NCBI GenBank assembly: GCA_021292165.1
Contig: JAHFWL010000231.1
Coordinates: 91,631-155,630, forward strand
Length of the DNA: 64,000 bases
Source of the DNA: Shinisaurus crocodilurus
Taxonomy: Eukaryota; Chordata; Lepidosauria; Squamata; Shinisauridae
Direction of reading: 5' to 3'
Below are positions 22,314 to 34,072 of the stretch, piece after piece (the stretch's first letter is position 1; each line of letters begins with the position of its first letter). The position numbers were made by a program, and so were the translations under genes. The notes beneath the pieces were generated by a model, which was given only the letters and a program-made list of their open reading frames with translations, ran no database searches and had not been told where the DNA came from.

Positions 22314-23105
22314 ATTCTCCCTTTACACTTGATGATTGGCAGCTGGACATATGAACTTACTCCACTGAGAAAAGGACAGCATCTCAGGTGATGCAAGAAG
22401 ATATGTTCTGTTCAGTAGCACCGCACGTGGGATGGCTCATTCAAATCTACAAATCATCAAGTGTAGAGATTATCATGTGATGCATACGCCAGTATGAACC
22501 AGCCTGACGACCTGGTTCCAGGTCTCTTACCAACTTTGCCCACCACATGGGGAGTTACTTTGGGAGACCCAAACTCCCAATATAACATTCAGTGCTGCTG
22601 AGAGACAGAAAAAAGCCACAGCACACCTTGACAAAGAACCTGCGTTAATGTTTTCTGTGGGCCCCAAGTAGGCATTTGCAAAACCTCCTGATACATTTTT
22701 TAAGCTCTGTTTCCCTTCCCTTGACATTCTGCAGATGCATCTCCCCTGAGCAAGAACTTCCACATTTGTCTTGAAATTTCACTTCAGATGACATTCAGGC
22801 ACATTTCTAAACTCTCTTGGGCAAGTGAGATTTGAACTGTTCTGCTGAACCACAAGAACAGCACAAATGGATGACTACTCATGGATCGGGATGGGGTAAA
22901 GAAAGTCCAATGTTTAACACTGCCGTGCCCACCTCCCCCCAGGTTGCAGAGTGATCTGTGAGGGTGGGAGCAGTGTTTCAGCTGGCCCAAGAATAAAGCA
23001 GGTATGCAAGGGCAGCACAGTATCAGGACCTTGATGTTGATGCAGAGGCACTTTTATCTGACTCCGATGGAGCGCTAACTATTGCACATTGCCACCTAAC
23101 ATTTT
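22314..23105. other. Unassigned sequence
   Basis: No gene or clear repeat recognised. Confidence 0.35.
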
Positions 23106-23276
23106 GTGACAATGTGAAAGAGGGCTCTCTGGGTGGCCGCTCCCTGGCTGTGGAACTCCTTTGCGAGGGAGGCTAGGTTCCCGCCCTATCTGCTGTCCTT
23201 CTGCCAGCAGGCAAAGACCACTGTATTCAAGCAGCCTTTGGTGTGCAAGCAGGTCTGTTAAGCTGGATGCTTTCTT
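23106..23276 (+). mobile_element. L2-type LINE fragment, left part, split by CR1
   Basis: GAGGGCTCTCTGGGTGGCCG and GGCTGTGGAACTCC correspond to the RAFSVAAP-LWNSLP region at the end of L2 proteins. The sequence then jumps into CR1 and resumes as L2 3' UTR at 23796. Reading frame decayed. Confidence 0.6.
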
Positions 23277-23795
23277 ACTCATCTTGAGTACTGCGTCCAG
23301 TTCTGGGCACCACACTTTAAGAAGGACGTAGACAAACTGGAGAGGGTTCAGAGGAGGGCGACAAGGATGATAAAGGGACAGGAAACAAGGCCCTATGAGG
23401 AGAGACTGAAGGAACTGGGCATGTTTAGCCTTCAGAAGAGGAGACAGGGGAGATATGATTGCACTCTTCCAGTACTTGAAGGGTTGTCACAAAGAGGAGG
23501 GCCAGCCCAGGATCTCTTCTCGATCATCCCAGTTTGCAGGACACGGAATAATGGGCTCAAGTTACAGGAACCTAGATTCCACCTAAACATCAGAAAAAAT
23601 TTCCTGTCAGAGCAATAAGATAATGGAACCAACTACTTAGGGAGGTGGTGGGCTCTCCCATGCTGGAGGCATTCAAGGTGAAGCTGGACAGCCATATGTC
23701 AGGGATGCTTTGACCGGGATTCCTGCATTGAGCAGGGTGTTGGACTCGATGGGCTTGTAGGCCCCTTCCAACTCTACCTATGATTCTGTGATTCT
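23277..23795 (+). mobile_element. CR1 LINE 3' fragment, inserted in L2
   Basis: Begins at TCTTGAGTACTGCGTCCAG, equivalent to 41048 in the longer CR1 copy, and runs through the RT C-terminus (coding words [41 protein letters not shown]) and the 3' UTR to TATGATTCTGTGATTCT. The frame is broken: GAGACAGGGGAG lacks bases found in the other copies. The 5' truncation is typical of LINE integration. Confidence 0.88.
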
Positions 23796-23914
23796 ACTCT
23801 GTTGTTGTGTTTTTAATTGTGTTTAATTGTGCTTGTTGTCATTTTTATAAGTGATTGTAAGCTGCCTTGAGTACCATGTTTGGTAGAAAGGCAGGGTACA
23901 AATCAAATAAATGA
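23796..23914 (+). mobile_element. L2-type LINE 3' tail, right part
   Basis: Continuation of the L2 interrupted by CR1: TGTAAGCTGCCTTGAGTACC, then AAGGCAGGGTACAAATCAAA and ATAAATG. Confidence 0.75.
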
Positions 23915-23965
23915 ATTTGGCTGGCACCTAGCCTTCCTCCCTGGGTTAGCTGCATTGGAGTCTGG

Positions 23966-24330
23966 ATACTAAGCCCTTTGAGGAATGGTTGAAAGAGTTG
24001 GGTATGTTTAGCTTGGAGAAGAGCAGATTAAGAGTGATAGCAAGTCTTCAAACATCTGGAAGGCTGCCATGCAGAAGATGGAGCAAACTTTTTCGTGGTT
24101 GCTTCAGGGAGCAGGACTAGAACCAAGAGATGGAAATTGCAGGGAAGCAGATTTCAGCTAAACATCAGGAGAAACGTATTAACACTGAGAGCTGTTCAGC
24201 AGTGGAACAGATTGCCTCAGAAAGTGGTGGTTTCTACTTCGCCGGAGGTATTTAAGCAGAGTCTGGATGGTCATCTGTCAGGGTCCAGATGATCTCTGAC
24301 ATCCCTTGCAACTCTATGACTCTATGATTA
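23966..24330 (+). mobile_element. CR1 LINE 3' fragment, divergent subfamily
   Basis: Translation of 24095-24292 gives LQGSRFQLNIRRNVLTLRA, QQWNRLPQKVV and FKQSLDGHLSG, the C-terminal end of CR1 ORF2. It ends CAACTCTATGACTCTATGATT. Differences from the copies at 34.1 and 40.2 kb place it in a separate CR1 lineage. Confidence 0.85.
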
Positions 24331-25258
24331 TGGACAATGCTGGTCACATCTGGGCCAACCACCTTTGTAATTTCCCCCCAAGCATCCAGATTAGCCCAGG
24401 AGTCTTGTGTTTTTCCATTTACTCCATACTGTGGCACTGGGGGGCAGGGGGTGACATGTAGTTTGGGTGCTGTTGAAGAGGGTGGGATTGGTCAAAGCAA
24501 GGTGGACAGTGTGGGCAGGACACTTAGGAATGGATTATTGCTGAGCACCCAAAGGTGCATTTAAGGTGAAAGGGGATGCCTATGACTTGCTACCTGGGGT
24601 CATGGGACTCAGGACAGGGAAAGGAACCCCTTTGGAGCCTGAATGAGGTGCTCACTTAGAGTTCTGGAAATACATCAAGGTGGACTACTGTTGGGGAGTT
24701 GGAACTGGGGTACATCTCTCAGAATTTGTTCCACACCTTTAAGATGGGGATATCAGTGACCTGCCACATAAGGTCACTGTACAGATGAACAGAGTGAAGA
24801 GTACAAATCATTTTGCAACTGACAGTGGTTCATATGGTGCTTCACAAAAGGGTTATCCAGCTTCCAGCAAATTGGCACCACTGTAGGGGGAATCAGCCAT
24901 ACTGGAGGGTGCTGAAAGTCAGTGCTGAAGCATGGCGGCTGATGGGTCCACATTGTGCAGGGCAGGTGCATGTCTTCTCCAAGCTGGAAATAGCTGTACC
25001 TATTCAAGTTGGGTGGTGCAGATGGGTAAGAATTTTATTGCAGTTCATTTTTTTTAATAACAATTTACCAAAATTTGCAAAGTGCTCCATATTTGGGAGA
25101 AAAAGAGCTTGAGGTCTTGTTCTTGTGTTGTTGTTTTTTAAATAATAACTGTGGGAGAAAGTGAAACTGACAGTTTCACCCATCCCTACGAATATTGTGT
25201 ACACTGACTGGCAGCAGCACTCCCAGATTTCAGACAAGAGTTTTCTGCTGTTCCCCGC
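24331..25258. other. Unassigned sequence
   Basis: No gene or named repeat recognised. Confidence 0.35.
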
Positions 25259-25304
25259 CTCGATCTAGATGGAGAGGTGGGTAATAAATATCATCATCAT
25301 CATT

Positions 25305-25357
<53 letters not shown>

Positions 25358-25359
25358 TA
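25259..25359 (+). repeat. L2-like 3' tail running into an (ATC)n microsatellite
   Basis: CCGCCTCGATCTAGATGGAG and GGTGGGTAATAAAT form a LINE/SINE 3' end, directly followed by (ATC)n from about 25290 to 25358. The trinucleotide run probably grew from the element's tail. Confidence 0.75.
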
Positions 25360-25442
25360 TTTTCTCCAGCCATAACTGGCGATGGTAGGGATGGAAACGG
25401 GAATCTGCTGCCGGCAAATCATGGGCTCTACGGTAGGACTCA

Positions 25443-25745
25443 TAGGGATGTACCACCATTGTAAAATCTGTCCCATCTATGTTTCATAGCTTGGTGTCCA
25501 TTGTCCACTCACTGATGGCATCAATGAGTGGACAAATCTATCTGTATGCAAATTTGCATACAAATTTGCATCCATTTGTATGCAAATATGCAAACTCCCC
25601 CCAAAATGTGTATTTTTTCATACTTTAGCCTCTGGGGGAAATGTGCATTTTTGATTGGTGTTTTTTGGTTTGTTGGTTTGTTTTCAAATTTTACTAGAAG
25701 TAAATTTGCATGAAATAAGGAATTAAACAACAACAACAGCAGCAG

Positions 25746-25777
<32 letters not shown>

Positions 25778-25821
25778 CACCAGTCCTCAAGTCCACGGAA
25801 TCCCCACAACTTGGGAAAAAC
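25443..25821 (+). mobile_element. AT-rich hAT-like MITE, left part, split by LINE copy 2
   Basis: Starts TAGGGATGTACCACC and follows the 53734-54184 copy (AAAATCTGTCCCATCTATG, TTAGCCTCTGGGGGAAATG, AAGTCCACGGAATCC). Homology stops at the LINE tail at 25822. The right end is displaced to 27048-27075. It contains a CAA/GCA tract at 25728-25773. Confidence 0.8.
25728..25773. repeat. (CAA)n(GCA)n compound trinucleotide repeat
   Basis: CAACAACAACAGCAGCAGC leading into a GCA run, inside the MITE. Confidence 0.9.
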
Positions 25822-27047
25822 CATCATCATCATCATCAGGCGATCACTCGTGACCGAGTAAGATTGTCTTCCGGGATAAAAGGAGGAAATTCTAAAGAAG
25901 ATTGTGTAGACTCTAGCGATGGGTCCGTAAGTGACTGTGGAGGCCAATTCTAGATCCACACAGCTTCCCACAGTGAGGACACAGGTTACCAGATAGAAGA
26001 TGATCCTGTAAAGGATTCATTTGACGTGCTTTTTGCTTAGCACGTTTCTCCCTTTCACCTTGCACTCGGGCTTCTTCAAAGTCCATGGAACCTTTGTGAA
26101 AGGCCAACCTCCATTTAGATCGTTCATGGGCCAGAGCTTCCCAGTTTTCGATGTTTATATTGCATTTTTTTAGATTAGCCTTATGAACATCTTTAAACCT
26201 CTTATATTGACCACCGATATTCCGCTTTCCATCCTTGAGTTGGGAGTAAAGTAACTGCTTTGGGAGACGGCAGTCAGGCATTCGAACAACATGACCGGTC
26301 CACTGAAGTTGGCGTTGAAGGATCATTTTTTCAATGCTAGTAGTCTTTGCTTCTTCCAGTACACTGACATTTGTTCGCCTATCTTCCCAAGTAATTTGCA
26401 GGATTTTCCGGAGGCAACGTTGATGAAACCTTTCAAGGAGGTGGAAGTGACGTTTATAGATAGTCCATGTTTCGCAGGCATACAATAAAGTTGGTAATAC
26501 AATGGCTTCATAAACCAGTGTTTTGGTCTTCTTACAAATATCCCGATCCTCGAACACTCTATGTTTCATTCGAGAAAATGCGGCACTTGCGGAGCTCAGA
26601 CGATGCTGGATTTCACTGTCAATGTTAGCTGTAACAGAAAGATAGCTGCCAAGATAGAGAAAATGATCGACATTTTCCAGTATTGTCCCGCCAAGCTGGA
26701 TAGATGGCATCACCAAAGGATTGGCTTGCACTTGCTGATGAAGCACTTTGGTTTTTTTGATGTTAAGTGAGAGACCAAGTTTTTCGTATGCTTCTGCAAA
26801 AGCATTTAGGATAGTTTGGAGATCATCCTCTGAATGTGCGGAGACCACATTATCATCAGCATACTGAAGTTCCACAACGGAGGTTGTAATTACCTTACTT
26901 TTTGCTTTCAGCCTGCTGAGATTAAAAAGCTTTCCATCTGTTCGATATATAATTCCCACACCGGTGGGAAGTTTCCCCTTGACAAGATGTAAAACCATGG
27001 CGATGAAAATGGCAAATAATGTTGGGGCGATAACACATCCCTGTTTA
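25822..27047 (-). mobile_element. APE-type LINE, copy 2, 5'-truncated
   Basis: Complement of 2515-3737 of copy 1. The 5' breakpoint is at TAAACAGGGATGTG (27047) and the 3' end at a (TGA)n tail (25822-25838). It is inserted in a MITE whose two halves flank it. Few differences from copy 1 are visible, including six or so amino-acid changes over about 370 residues, which suggests recent activity of the family. Confidence 0.93.
25913..27047 (-). pseudogene. LINE reverse transcriptase fragment (palm to C-terminal zinc finger)
   Basis: An uninterrupted frame on the minus strand from the truncation point to the stop opposite 25913. It carries YADDN, the thumb and connection region, and the terminal C-x2-C-x12-H-x3-H finger. 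It lacks the endonuclease and the fingers and palm-A part of the RT, so it cannot work. An ATG in the flanking MITE is fused in frame (27070), which is accidental. At the C run it has four Cs where copy 1 has five, showing copy 1 carries an insertion. Confidence 0.9.
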
Positions 27048-27075
27048 TCCTTTCCAGATTTCTCTGCCATTCCTA
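27048..27075 (+). mobile_element. AT-rich hAT-like MITE, right end
   Basis: CCAGATTTCTCTGCCATTCC then TA matches the right end of the 53734-54184 copy (CAGATTTCTCTGACGTCCC then TA). Together with 25443-25821 it forms one interrupted MITE. About 80 bases of the expected interior are missing at the junction. Confidence 0.75.
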
Positions 27076-27108
27076 GTTAGGGGCACAATTCACCAGAGGT
27101 AAATTACT

Positions 27109-27490
27109 CAGGGATGTGGGAGAATTTGGTTTGCATTCCTATTAAACGTGACCAAATTCACACTAACCAGAATAGTTATCTTTAAGTTTTTTACTGTTCT
27201 CAGAAATTTGTGACGAGTTTCTCCATAAAAGGAATGTGAACAAATGCATACAGTAGGAAAAATTGCATACAGAGGGGAAAAAATGTGTACATTAAGGAAA
27301 ATAGCTCTCCAAAATGCACATATTATGGAAATTGCATGCCAAAAGTGTGTATAATAGGGTAAATTATAATAGGGTATAATAGGGTAAATTGCACTCAAAA
27401 TGAATATATTAGCAGGAACGCATTCAAAAAAATATTTTTAAAAAGTTCACAGGTCGCAGAAATGGGATGAAATGAACTTGTGATAGCAAT
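27109..27490. mobile_element. AT-rich hAT-like MITE
   Basis: CAGGGATGTGGGAGAATTTG starts a stretch of repeated AATTGCATAC / GTGTACATTAAGG words like those at 57840-58297. A short TATAATAGGGTAAATT duplication lies at about 27350-27390. The right end is not sharp. Confidence 0.5.
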
Positions 27491-30072
27491 GTGCTTCAGA
27501 TTCGTCCAAAGCTGAAAGCCCAAGCCAGATCAGCACTCTTTGGGCCATTTTTGGTGCTTCCCGGTGTGAAGCAAGCTTCCCTCTGAAGTAACAAGAACCA
27601 AACCTGGACCTGGGTGAGGCTTTGTTACTGACCTAGGCTTCAGACACACAGGCATTTTGTCTCCTTTCCAAACAGTGTCTTTTCATTTAGTTTCTCTAAA
27701 CTAAGGGAGGAGGCAAGAGTTTGGTTGAGTGACTAACAGGTCACCTTCTTATCCTAGGGAACCTTTCAGGGGCTCTCCAATCAATATGCTTAGATGGAGG
27801 GCAATGATGAAACTGTGAGATGGACATTTGCCCAGTACTACTAGACTTCATAATGAAAAAAAAAAGCCTTAAACTGGTATTTCATCACCATAACTCCCTA
27901 GCCTGTGGACCTATCCTTGTGAAACCTTTCAGTTTTCTTGCCTGTAGACACCTCTATGATTTGTGTAATTTTCATACTGATTGCCCAAAAGCCCTCCGGG
28001 GAGGGAAGGGGAAGCAAATCACCCACCCCCAGTTAAGGGCTACCCTTTCGCATAAACTGATGCATCTATCCTTCTAAAACTTTGCAGGTTTCTTACTTAG
28101 GTAGAACTCTAGGCTGTCTGTCTTTTTCAGAAGAATTGTCTTCAAGGAACATAAGGGGATGTCCTCTTTTGGATACCCTCAAAATGTCAAGGATGAATTT
28201 GCGGAAAGCCCCTATAGCTACTGTTCTGAAATTTGGCAGGCTTGATCCCCTCAGAAGGGACAACTATCACTGCATTTGCCATCCAAGAAATATTTTTTTT
28301 AAGTTACTGGCAGTTCCCTTAAAAAAAATCAGACTATAAATACATGTAGCACACAAACCTCTGCACCTACATTTTCCGAATATTTTGCAGGTGTAATCCC
28401 CTCCCAAAGGGCCATTATGCCTGCCTATAGCATCCAATACTGACAATGAGGGGTGGGGAGAGTTATAGCCATTTTTTTTTATTTCCCATGAAAGTCAATG
28501 GCAGACACAAATCCTTGGATTTCCAAATCTCAACTCAGGTTTGGTACCCGAGTCTAAGACGGTGGCTTCCAAATCAGACTGGGAAAAACTGGGGCATTTT
28601 CCAGAGCACCAAATCATGTTCTGAATCAAATCTCAGGATCAGTGCAATCTAATTTGTGATTGACAAAAAATGGAAATACCAGAAAGTGAAAGAGAGCGAT
28701 TATTCTATCCCTAAGGAGTAGCACAATGGCGACAGATAGCCAACTCATTAGCTGGCCATGCAAATAACTGCTTTGCCTTCATCCCCATGGGGAGGAAAAC
28801 ATAACAGGATTGGATCCATTTCATTGTGTTCCTTTAATTACCCAATGTCATGTACCAACAGAGTATAAAATGATACCCTGTAACACTTTGTGACGTGTGA
28901 TAACTATGATAAATTACAACTGCAACAAAGGCCTTCTTTGGAGAAAGAGGGAGAGAGTTTGTGTGAAGTTCTATCTGGTTTCAAGAAGATCAGGAGATGA
29001 GGTATTTCAATAATTCTATTGATATTTTGGATTAATGGAGAAATTTGCATCACATTTTTAATAATAAGATTATAAACATGATAGCAAAAGATATTTCGTG
29101 AGATTTATCTTACATGACTTTAAAAATATATCAGATTAATAACTTGCCAATTTAAAAAAAAAGATCCCAAAGACAAACAAACCAGCTACTATACAACTGA
29201 TAATCTTACTGGGGTTCCCCCCCTCTTTTTTTTCCTTTTTTTTTTTAAATACTTACATGAAGTGAACTCATTCATGCAAGGCAGGGATTCATTCACCTTA
29301 GTGTCAACACATCTTGGGTGAAAGAAAAAAAAAGATAACAAATGTGCTCTTTCAAAATCAGCACTAGGGACTATGAGGAGCACATCTCTTGGAACGGTTT
29401 ATTTTCAAGATATGTGATGGCTGACAATGACCTTCTCTAGACTTTTTGTTGATCGATGAATATAATGTGTGCCTAACTCAAAAGGGGGTTCACCATTAGC
29501 ACCCCACTCCTGCTGCAATGAAGACTTCCCTACCAGACTTCCTTGCCCAAACAAACAAACAAAATGCCTTACCTTAAAGAAGAGGGATGGGGTAAAAGTT
29601 AGTGGGAAAAGGTTCACAGGCACACACAGGAGGTGCTACAAGAGTTCTTTTTAGCTGGACATGATGCTCAGATCATCATTTCCTGCTTGTGTCATGGCAC
29701 CTGCCATGACATACAGGGATGAAAGGAATGCTTTGGTCATGGGCGGAAAACATGACTACACTTGGAATGTAACAGAGAGAATTTAAATGAAGGATTTGTG
29801 CTTCCCTATGTTACATGCTTTCTCAAGAACTACCAGTCCCACAGTTCCTTGTGGATAGACAGGAGGAAGGGAAAGCTGGTGGGAGGGACGAAGCACAGTA
29901 ATAATCAGGGACATTGATCTTAGGGACAACGGGAGCCAGTGCTGCTGATAGGATTTACCAGCGCAAAACATATGTGAGTAAATGTCTAGTACACCCCCCC
30001 ATACTGCCATATCTGGCTATAAATACAATCCCCTTCCCCCACCAACGCGTAGCTGTTGGTGGGAGGACTATT
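27491..30072. other. Unassigned sequence
   Basis: About 2.6 kb with no recognised gene or repeat. AT-rich between 28830 and 29190. Short frames show no domain. Confidence 0.35.
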
Positions 30073-30803
30073 TGCGCGCGTAGAGGAATGAGAGGTGAGG
30101 CTGCTTAATTTTGAAACCACCTATGGGCTCAAGGCGGGGGAAGGAGTGGTGGAGGCCTTTATTAGGCAGCGTTGCTCCACCCTCTGCCTCTTTTCTTGAA
30201 AGCAGCTCCCCCCTCCCTCCCAATTCACAGTGTGGGATTTCTGGTCGCCGGTTGACGGGGCCGAGTAGGAATTTTGGCTCACCATTGCTGATTGGCCTGG
30301 TGGTGGTGTGCGTGTTTCGCCTACTCTACACTGTGTTCTTGGGTTGGGTGCTTCTTTGTTTTGCGTAGTCTCCCTGATTTGGTCACATTGGCGGTAAGTG
30401 CGGGTTTTAGGCAGTGGGGTGAGGTTCGGTGATCATCCCACGGCACCTTTCAGGTGACTGGCGATACCTTAGCCTCACCTGAGCCCAGTTTCACGGCACG
30501 GCCAGGGAGATAGGGTCCGCCTTTGAGGCCAATTCCTCTCACCCGCATGGCGTTTCATGGCCCCGTGCGGTGACATGGAGGAGGCCTTCCGACACCACAT
30601 GGTGTAAAATTGGGAAGTGGCGAGTTACAGCGCCACACCTCCGATTGGGATGCTTCGCCCATTGAAGGGTATACTGGCCGAGAGCCGGTTTAGCTAGCAC
30701 CCGCACTCATCCCTTCCCACCCAGATCCTCGAATCAATAAATGTGGCCCATAATTTCACCATCATTCTGTGTCTCGACTCTTATTTCCTCTTTTGCGCGC
30801 GCA
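30073..30803 (+). mobile_element. LTR-like element, copy 2
   Basis: A 731-bp unit beginning TGCGCGCGTAGAGG and ending TTTTGCGCGCGCA. It is homologous to 11442-12220 in inverse orientation (GGGGCCGAGTAGGAATTTTG at about 30258, TTTCGCCTACTC at about 30317, AATAAATGTGGCCC at about 30738). The poly(A)-like signal lies about 65 bases before the 3' end, as in an LTR with a short U5. No internal retroelement genes or target duplication were found. Confidence 0.65.
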
Positions 30804-31367
30804 AATCAGGAAGGCAGAAATGTAAGGGAGTTAAACAAAGAGAACGAAGACTGCAACCCTATGCATGGTTAGACAGAAAAAAAGTACTACAATTCCCAAC
30901 AACTCTCTAGCCAGCCATGCTGGCTGGGGTATTATGGGGAATTTCCTCTCCCCAGCACTGCCACCACCTGTGGGGAAACTGTCCCATAACTGGGCAATCC
31001 CACTTATGAGGTTTCAGATTTATAGCAGCAAATGCTTATATTTCTGGGCCTAAGGAACTCCCTGCCAATATAACTCAGGGTTCCCCAAGCTGACCCTTTC
31101 CCACTGCCACCAGTGCTGTTAGAATGCTTTAAAACCTCCTAATAGCTGGTATAAGAGGCTTAGGAATGAGATAGGCACCAGCACTAGATGAACTATTAAA
31201 CAGAAATAATTTATTAAAGGGATATTTTGTACATAAGGGACTACTAATATTAACTTTGGGGTTTTCAAAAGACTGCTTAGTGATAATTCTTTAGGACTCA
31301 AGAGACCCTGTTGCTGTTACAAGCCTCTTAATGTCTTCTTTTAACTCAGGCCAAATTTCCTAAACTT
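30804..31367. other. Unassigned sequence
   Basis: No gene. Near 30886-30960 words such as CCAGCCATGCTGGCTGGGG hint at a decayed hAT MITE fragment. Confidence 0.35.
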
Positions 31368-31605
31368 CCACAGCGTAGTGGTGAGAGTGTTGGACTGGGG
31401 ACTCGGGAGATCCGGGTTCTAGGCCCCGCTTGGCCATGAAACTCACTGGGTGACTTTGGGACAGTCACTGACTCTCAGCCTAACCTACCTCACAGGGTTG
31501 TTGTGAGGATAAGATGGAGAGGAGAAGGAGGAGAATCATGTAAGCTGCCTTGGGCTCCTTGCAGGAAAAAAGGCGGGGTAGAAATAAATAAATAAATAAA
31601 TAAAA
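31368..31605 (+). mobile_element. tRNA-derived SINE with L2-like 3' tail
   Basis: Head CAGCGTAGTGGTGAGAGTG with a degenerate B box (GGGTTCTAGGC), body CTCAGCCTAACCTACCTCAC and GTTGTTGTGAGGATAAGATG, tail AAGCTGCCTTGGGCTCC then (AAAT)n. Same family as the minus-strand copy at 15864-16114. Confidence 0.87.
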
Positions 31606-31774
31606 ATTAAAAAATACACTCACAGCCGGGTACTCTTGGGTACAGTCTGACTTGCTTATTCCACTGAGGATCAGGTTTTTCTAAGTTGTGCTGATTCCAC
31701 GAACTTGCAGACTGTGGTTTTTGTGTTTACTTTGGGGATGGGGAATTTGCACAAATTTTCACTTGCACTAATAC

Positions 31775-32448
31775 ATAGAATCATAGAATCATAGAAAAGT
31801 AGAGTTGGAAGGGGCCTACAAGGCCATCGAGTCCAACCCCCTGCTCAGTGCAGGAATCCAGGTCAAAGCATCCCTGACAGATTATTGTCCAGTTGCACCT
31901 TGAATGCCTCCAGAGTGGGAGAGCCCACCACCTCCATAGGTAGTTGATTCCATTGTCTTATTGCTCTAACAGTCAGGAAATTTTTCCTGATGTTTAGGTG
32001 GAATCTGGGTTCCTGTAACTTGAGCCCATTATTCCGTGTCCTGCAAACTGGGATGATCGAGAAGAGATCCTGGCCCTCCTCTGTGTGACATCCCTCAAGT
32101 ACTGGAAGAGTGCGATCATATCTCCCCTCAGTCTCCTCTTCTGAAGGCTAAACATGCCCAGTTTCTTTCAGTCTCTCCTCATAGGGCCTTGTTTTCAGTC
32201 CCTTCATCATCCTTGTTGCCCTCCTCTGAACCCTCTCCAGTTTGTCTATGTCCTTCTTAAAGTGTGGTGCCCAGAACTGGACGCAGTATTCAAGATGAGG
32301 CCTAACCAGTGCTGAGTAAAGGGGAATGATCACTTCACGTGATTTGGAAGCTATACTTCTATTAATCCAGCCCAAAATAGCATTTGCCTTCTTTGCAGCC
32401 ACATTGTATTGCTGGCTCATATTCTGTTTGTGATCTACAACAATTCTT
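31775..32448 (-). mobile_element. CR1 LINE 3' fragment
   Basis: Minus strand: RT C-terminal coding ([57 protein letters not shown]), then 3' UTR ending CTATGATTCTATGATTCTAT. Truncated at the 5' end near 32448, where the flank changes. A frame break lies between the RPYEERLKE region and the end. Confidence 0.9.
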
Positions 32449-33144
32449 CCCCAAAGATCAAGGGTTGTGGTCTAAAACCAAACATAACAGCAATTTCATG
32501 GTTTTGCAATGCAAGCAGGGGAGAGAGAGAAGGGAACGGGAAAAAAAAGCTTTCAAGCAAATTGGTCTATTTATAAAATGTTTGCAGTCACCATGATCCA
32601 TTAGAAAAATAATAAAAAAAACACCCCAAAGTGTCAACAGGATAATACCTTTATTAAGTCTAACCAAATAGTTACAAAATAGCTTAGTAGGCCTATTCTT
32701 CGAGCTTTATCAGGTGATGTTGAAAATAGCAAAGAAAAATGTGATAGCAAAGAAAAGTGTGTGTGTGTGTGTGTGTGAGTGTGAGTGTGAGTGTTGAGGC
32801 ATGGTAGAATTTAGAGCATTTGAGACATGCAGAAAATCTAATTTCAAAGTTTTAAAAAAACTTTTATTTCATGATTCATGGGAGTGTATGGAATGGGATC
32901 AGGGCATCCATATAGGAAGGGGGGGTTGTTACATGTTTGTACTACCCCCTCAACAAATGATGCTTGGGTCCTGTGGACTTGCAGCAGAATTTTATGCATG
33001 TTTCCTCACAAGTAAGTCCCACTGTTTTCAGTTGGGCTTACTTCTGCGTAAATATGCATAGAAAACATGCATAGTTTTCAACAGTTATTTTAGATTCATC
33101 AACTCCTCCACTAACCTTCAATATGTGGACAACAATCCAGTCCT
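32449..33144. other. Unassigned sequence, possible decayed retroelement end near 32640
   Basis: Around 32590-32730 the minus strand reads AAAGCTCGAAGAATAG, then TTGGTTAGACTTAATAAAGG and TATTATCC, which recalls the 3' end of Penelope-like elements; this is a weak suggestion from memory of the motif type. A (GT)n run is at 32759-32778. Confidence 0.3.
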
Positions 33145-33215
33145 ACCTTACAGGGTTGTTGGTAAGGATGAGTGAGATAATAATATACGCAAAGTATTTT
33201 GAGTATTCTCGAGTG
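33145..33215 (+). mobile_element. MIR/CORE-SINE-like fragment
   Basis: CCTTACAGGGTTGTTGGTAAGG then GATAATAATATACGCAAAG resembles the 3' half of MIR-type SINEs (TCACAGGGTTGTTGTGAGG then GTAAAGCGCTT). Confidence 0.5.
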
Positions 33216-34072
33216 CTATGTCATGATCATTGGTTTTATTGTTCCATGTTGTGCTGCAATATGTTAAAAGAAATCAACTAAGTCACTTTTTCATACTGCC
33301 CTAGGAAAATGTTTGCATCCCATTTGCATGGGTGAGAACATTTCATAAAGTGAAGACATAGTCGGGGGTGGGGGGACAGCCAGAATTGGATGGTTTGGAT
33401 AAGGGTGAGATGCACCACAATGAGACTTTCAATTGGAACTGTGAAAATCAATACGTGCTCAAAAGATAGGGCAGTTGACCAGAAAGGATATTGCAAGATA
33501 CAAAGGCCCAGATATGAAATACCATTGCTGTGAGGTTCATTTCTTGATCTTATTGCATCAGTTCAGAGGAGAAAATGCAGCGCACATGAAAGGCGGGGAG
33601 CACCAGCCATTTATTATTGCTGCCCCCGAGGTTTCTGAGAGATCTGATTCTAGCCACAATAAACTTTAAGCTGTTGATTTGCTAGTGGCAGCCGTTATGA
33701 GCCAGCCAGGAGCTAAAGTGATGGGTGGAATCCAAACCTGCATCTGATTCATAATTGATCACTTTAAAATAAATTAATTGAGAAGATGTACACCAGATGT
33801 TCTAATTTATTCATATTTTTTTAAATGGATCAATTACAAATTGTCAAGGCTTCTAGGCCTTATTGCTTTCCTAATGCCATCATTAAGAGAAGGATGCTAA
33901 CAGATTTTGTTCAATCTGAATTTCAAAGCCAAGCAGCCCAATTTGCAGCTCCTGGACCAATTTGTGGATCAGAACCAAGTTATCATTCAATATGGCCCTT
34001 TTTCAAAGTTTGCAGCCTTGCCAACATGAGCAGGCTGAAATGCAGCTGGAAAAAGTTGACCTTCTAAATTGC
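33216..34072. other. Unassigned, unique-looking sequence
   Basis: No gene and no repeat hallmark. Contains CATAATTGATCACTTTAAAA, TAAATTAATTGAG and similar homeodomain-like words at about 33745-33780; may be old single-copy intergenic DNA. Confidence 0.35.
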
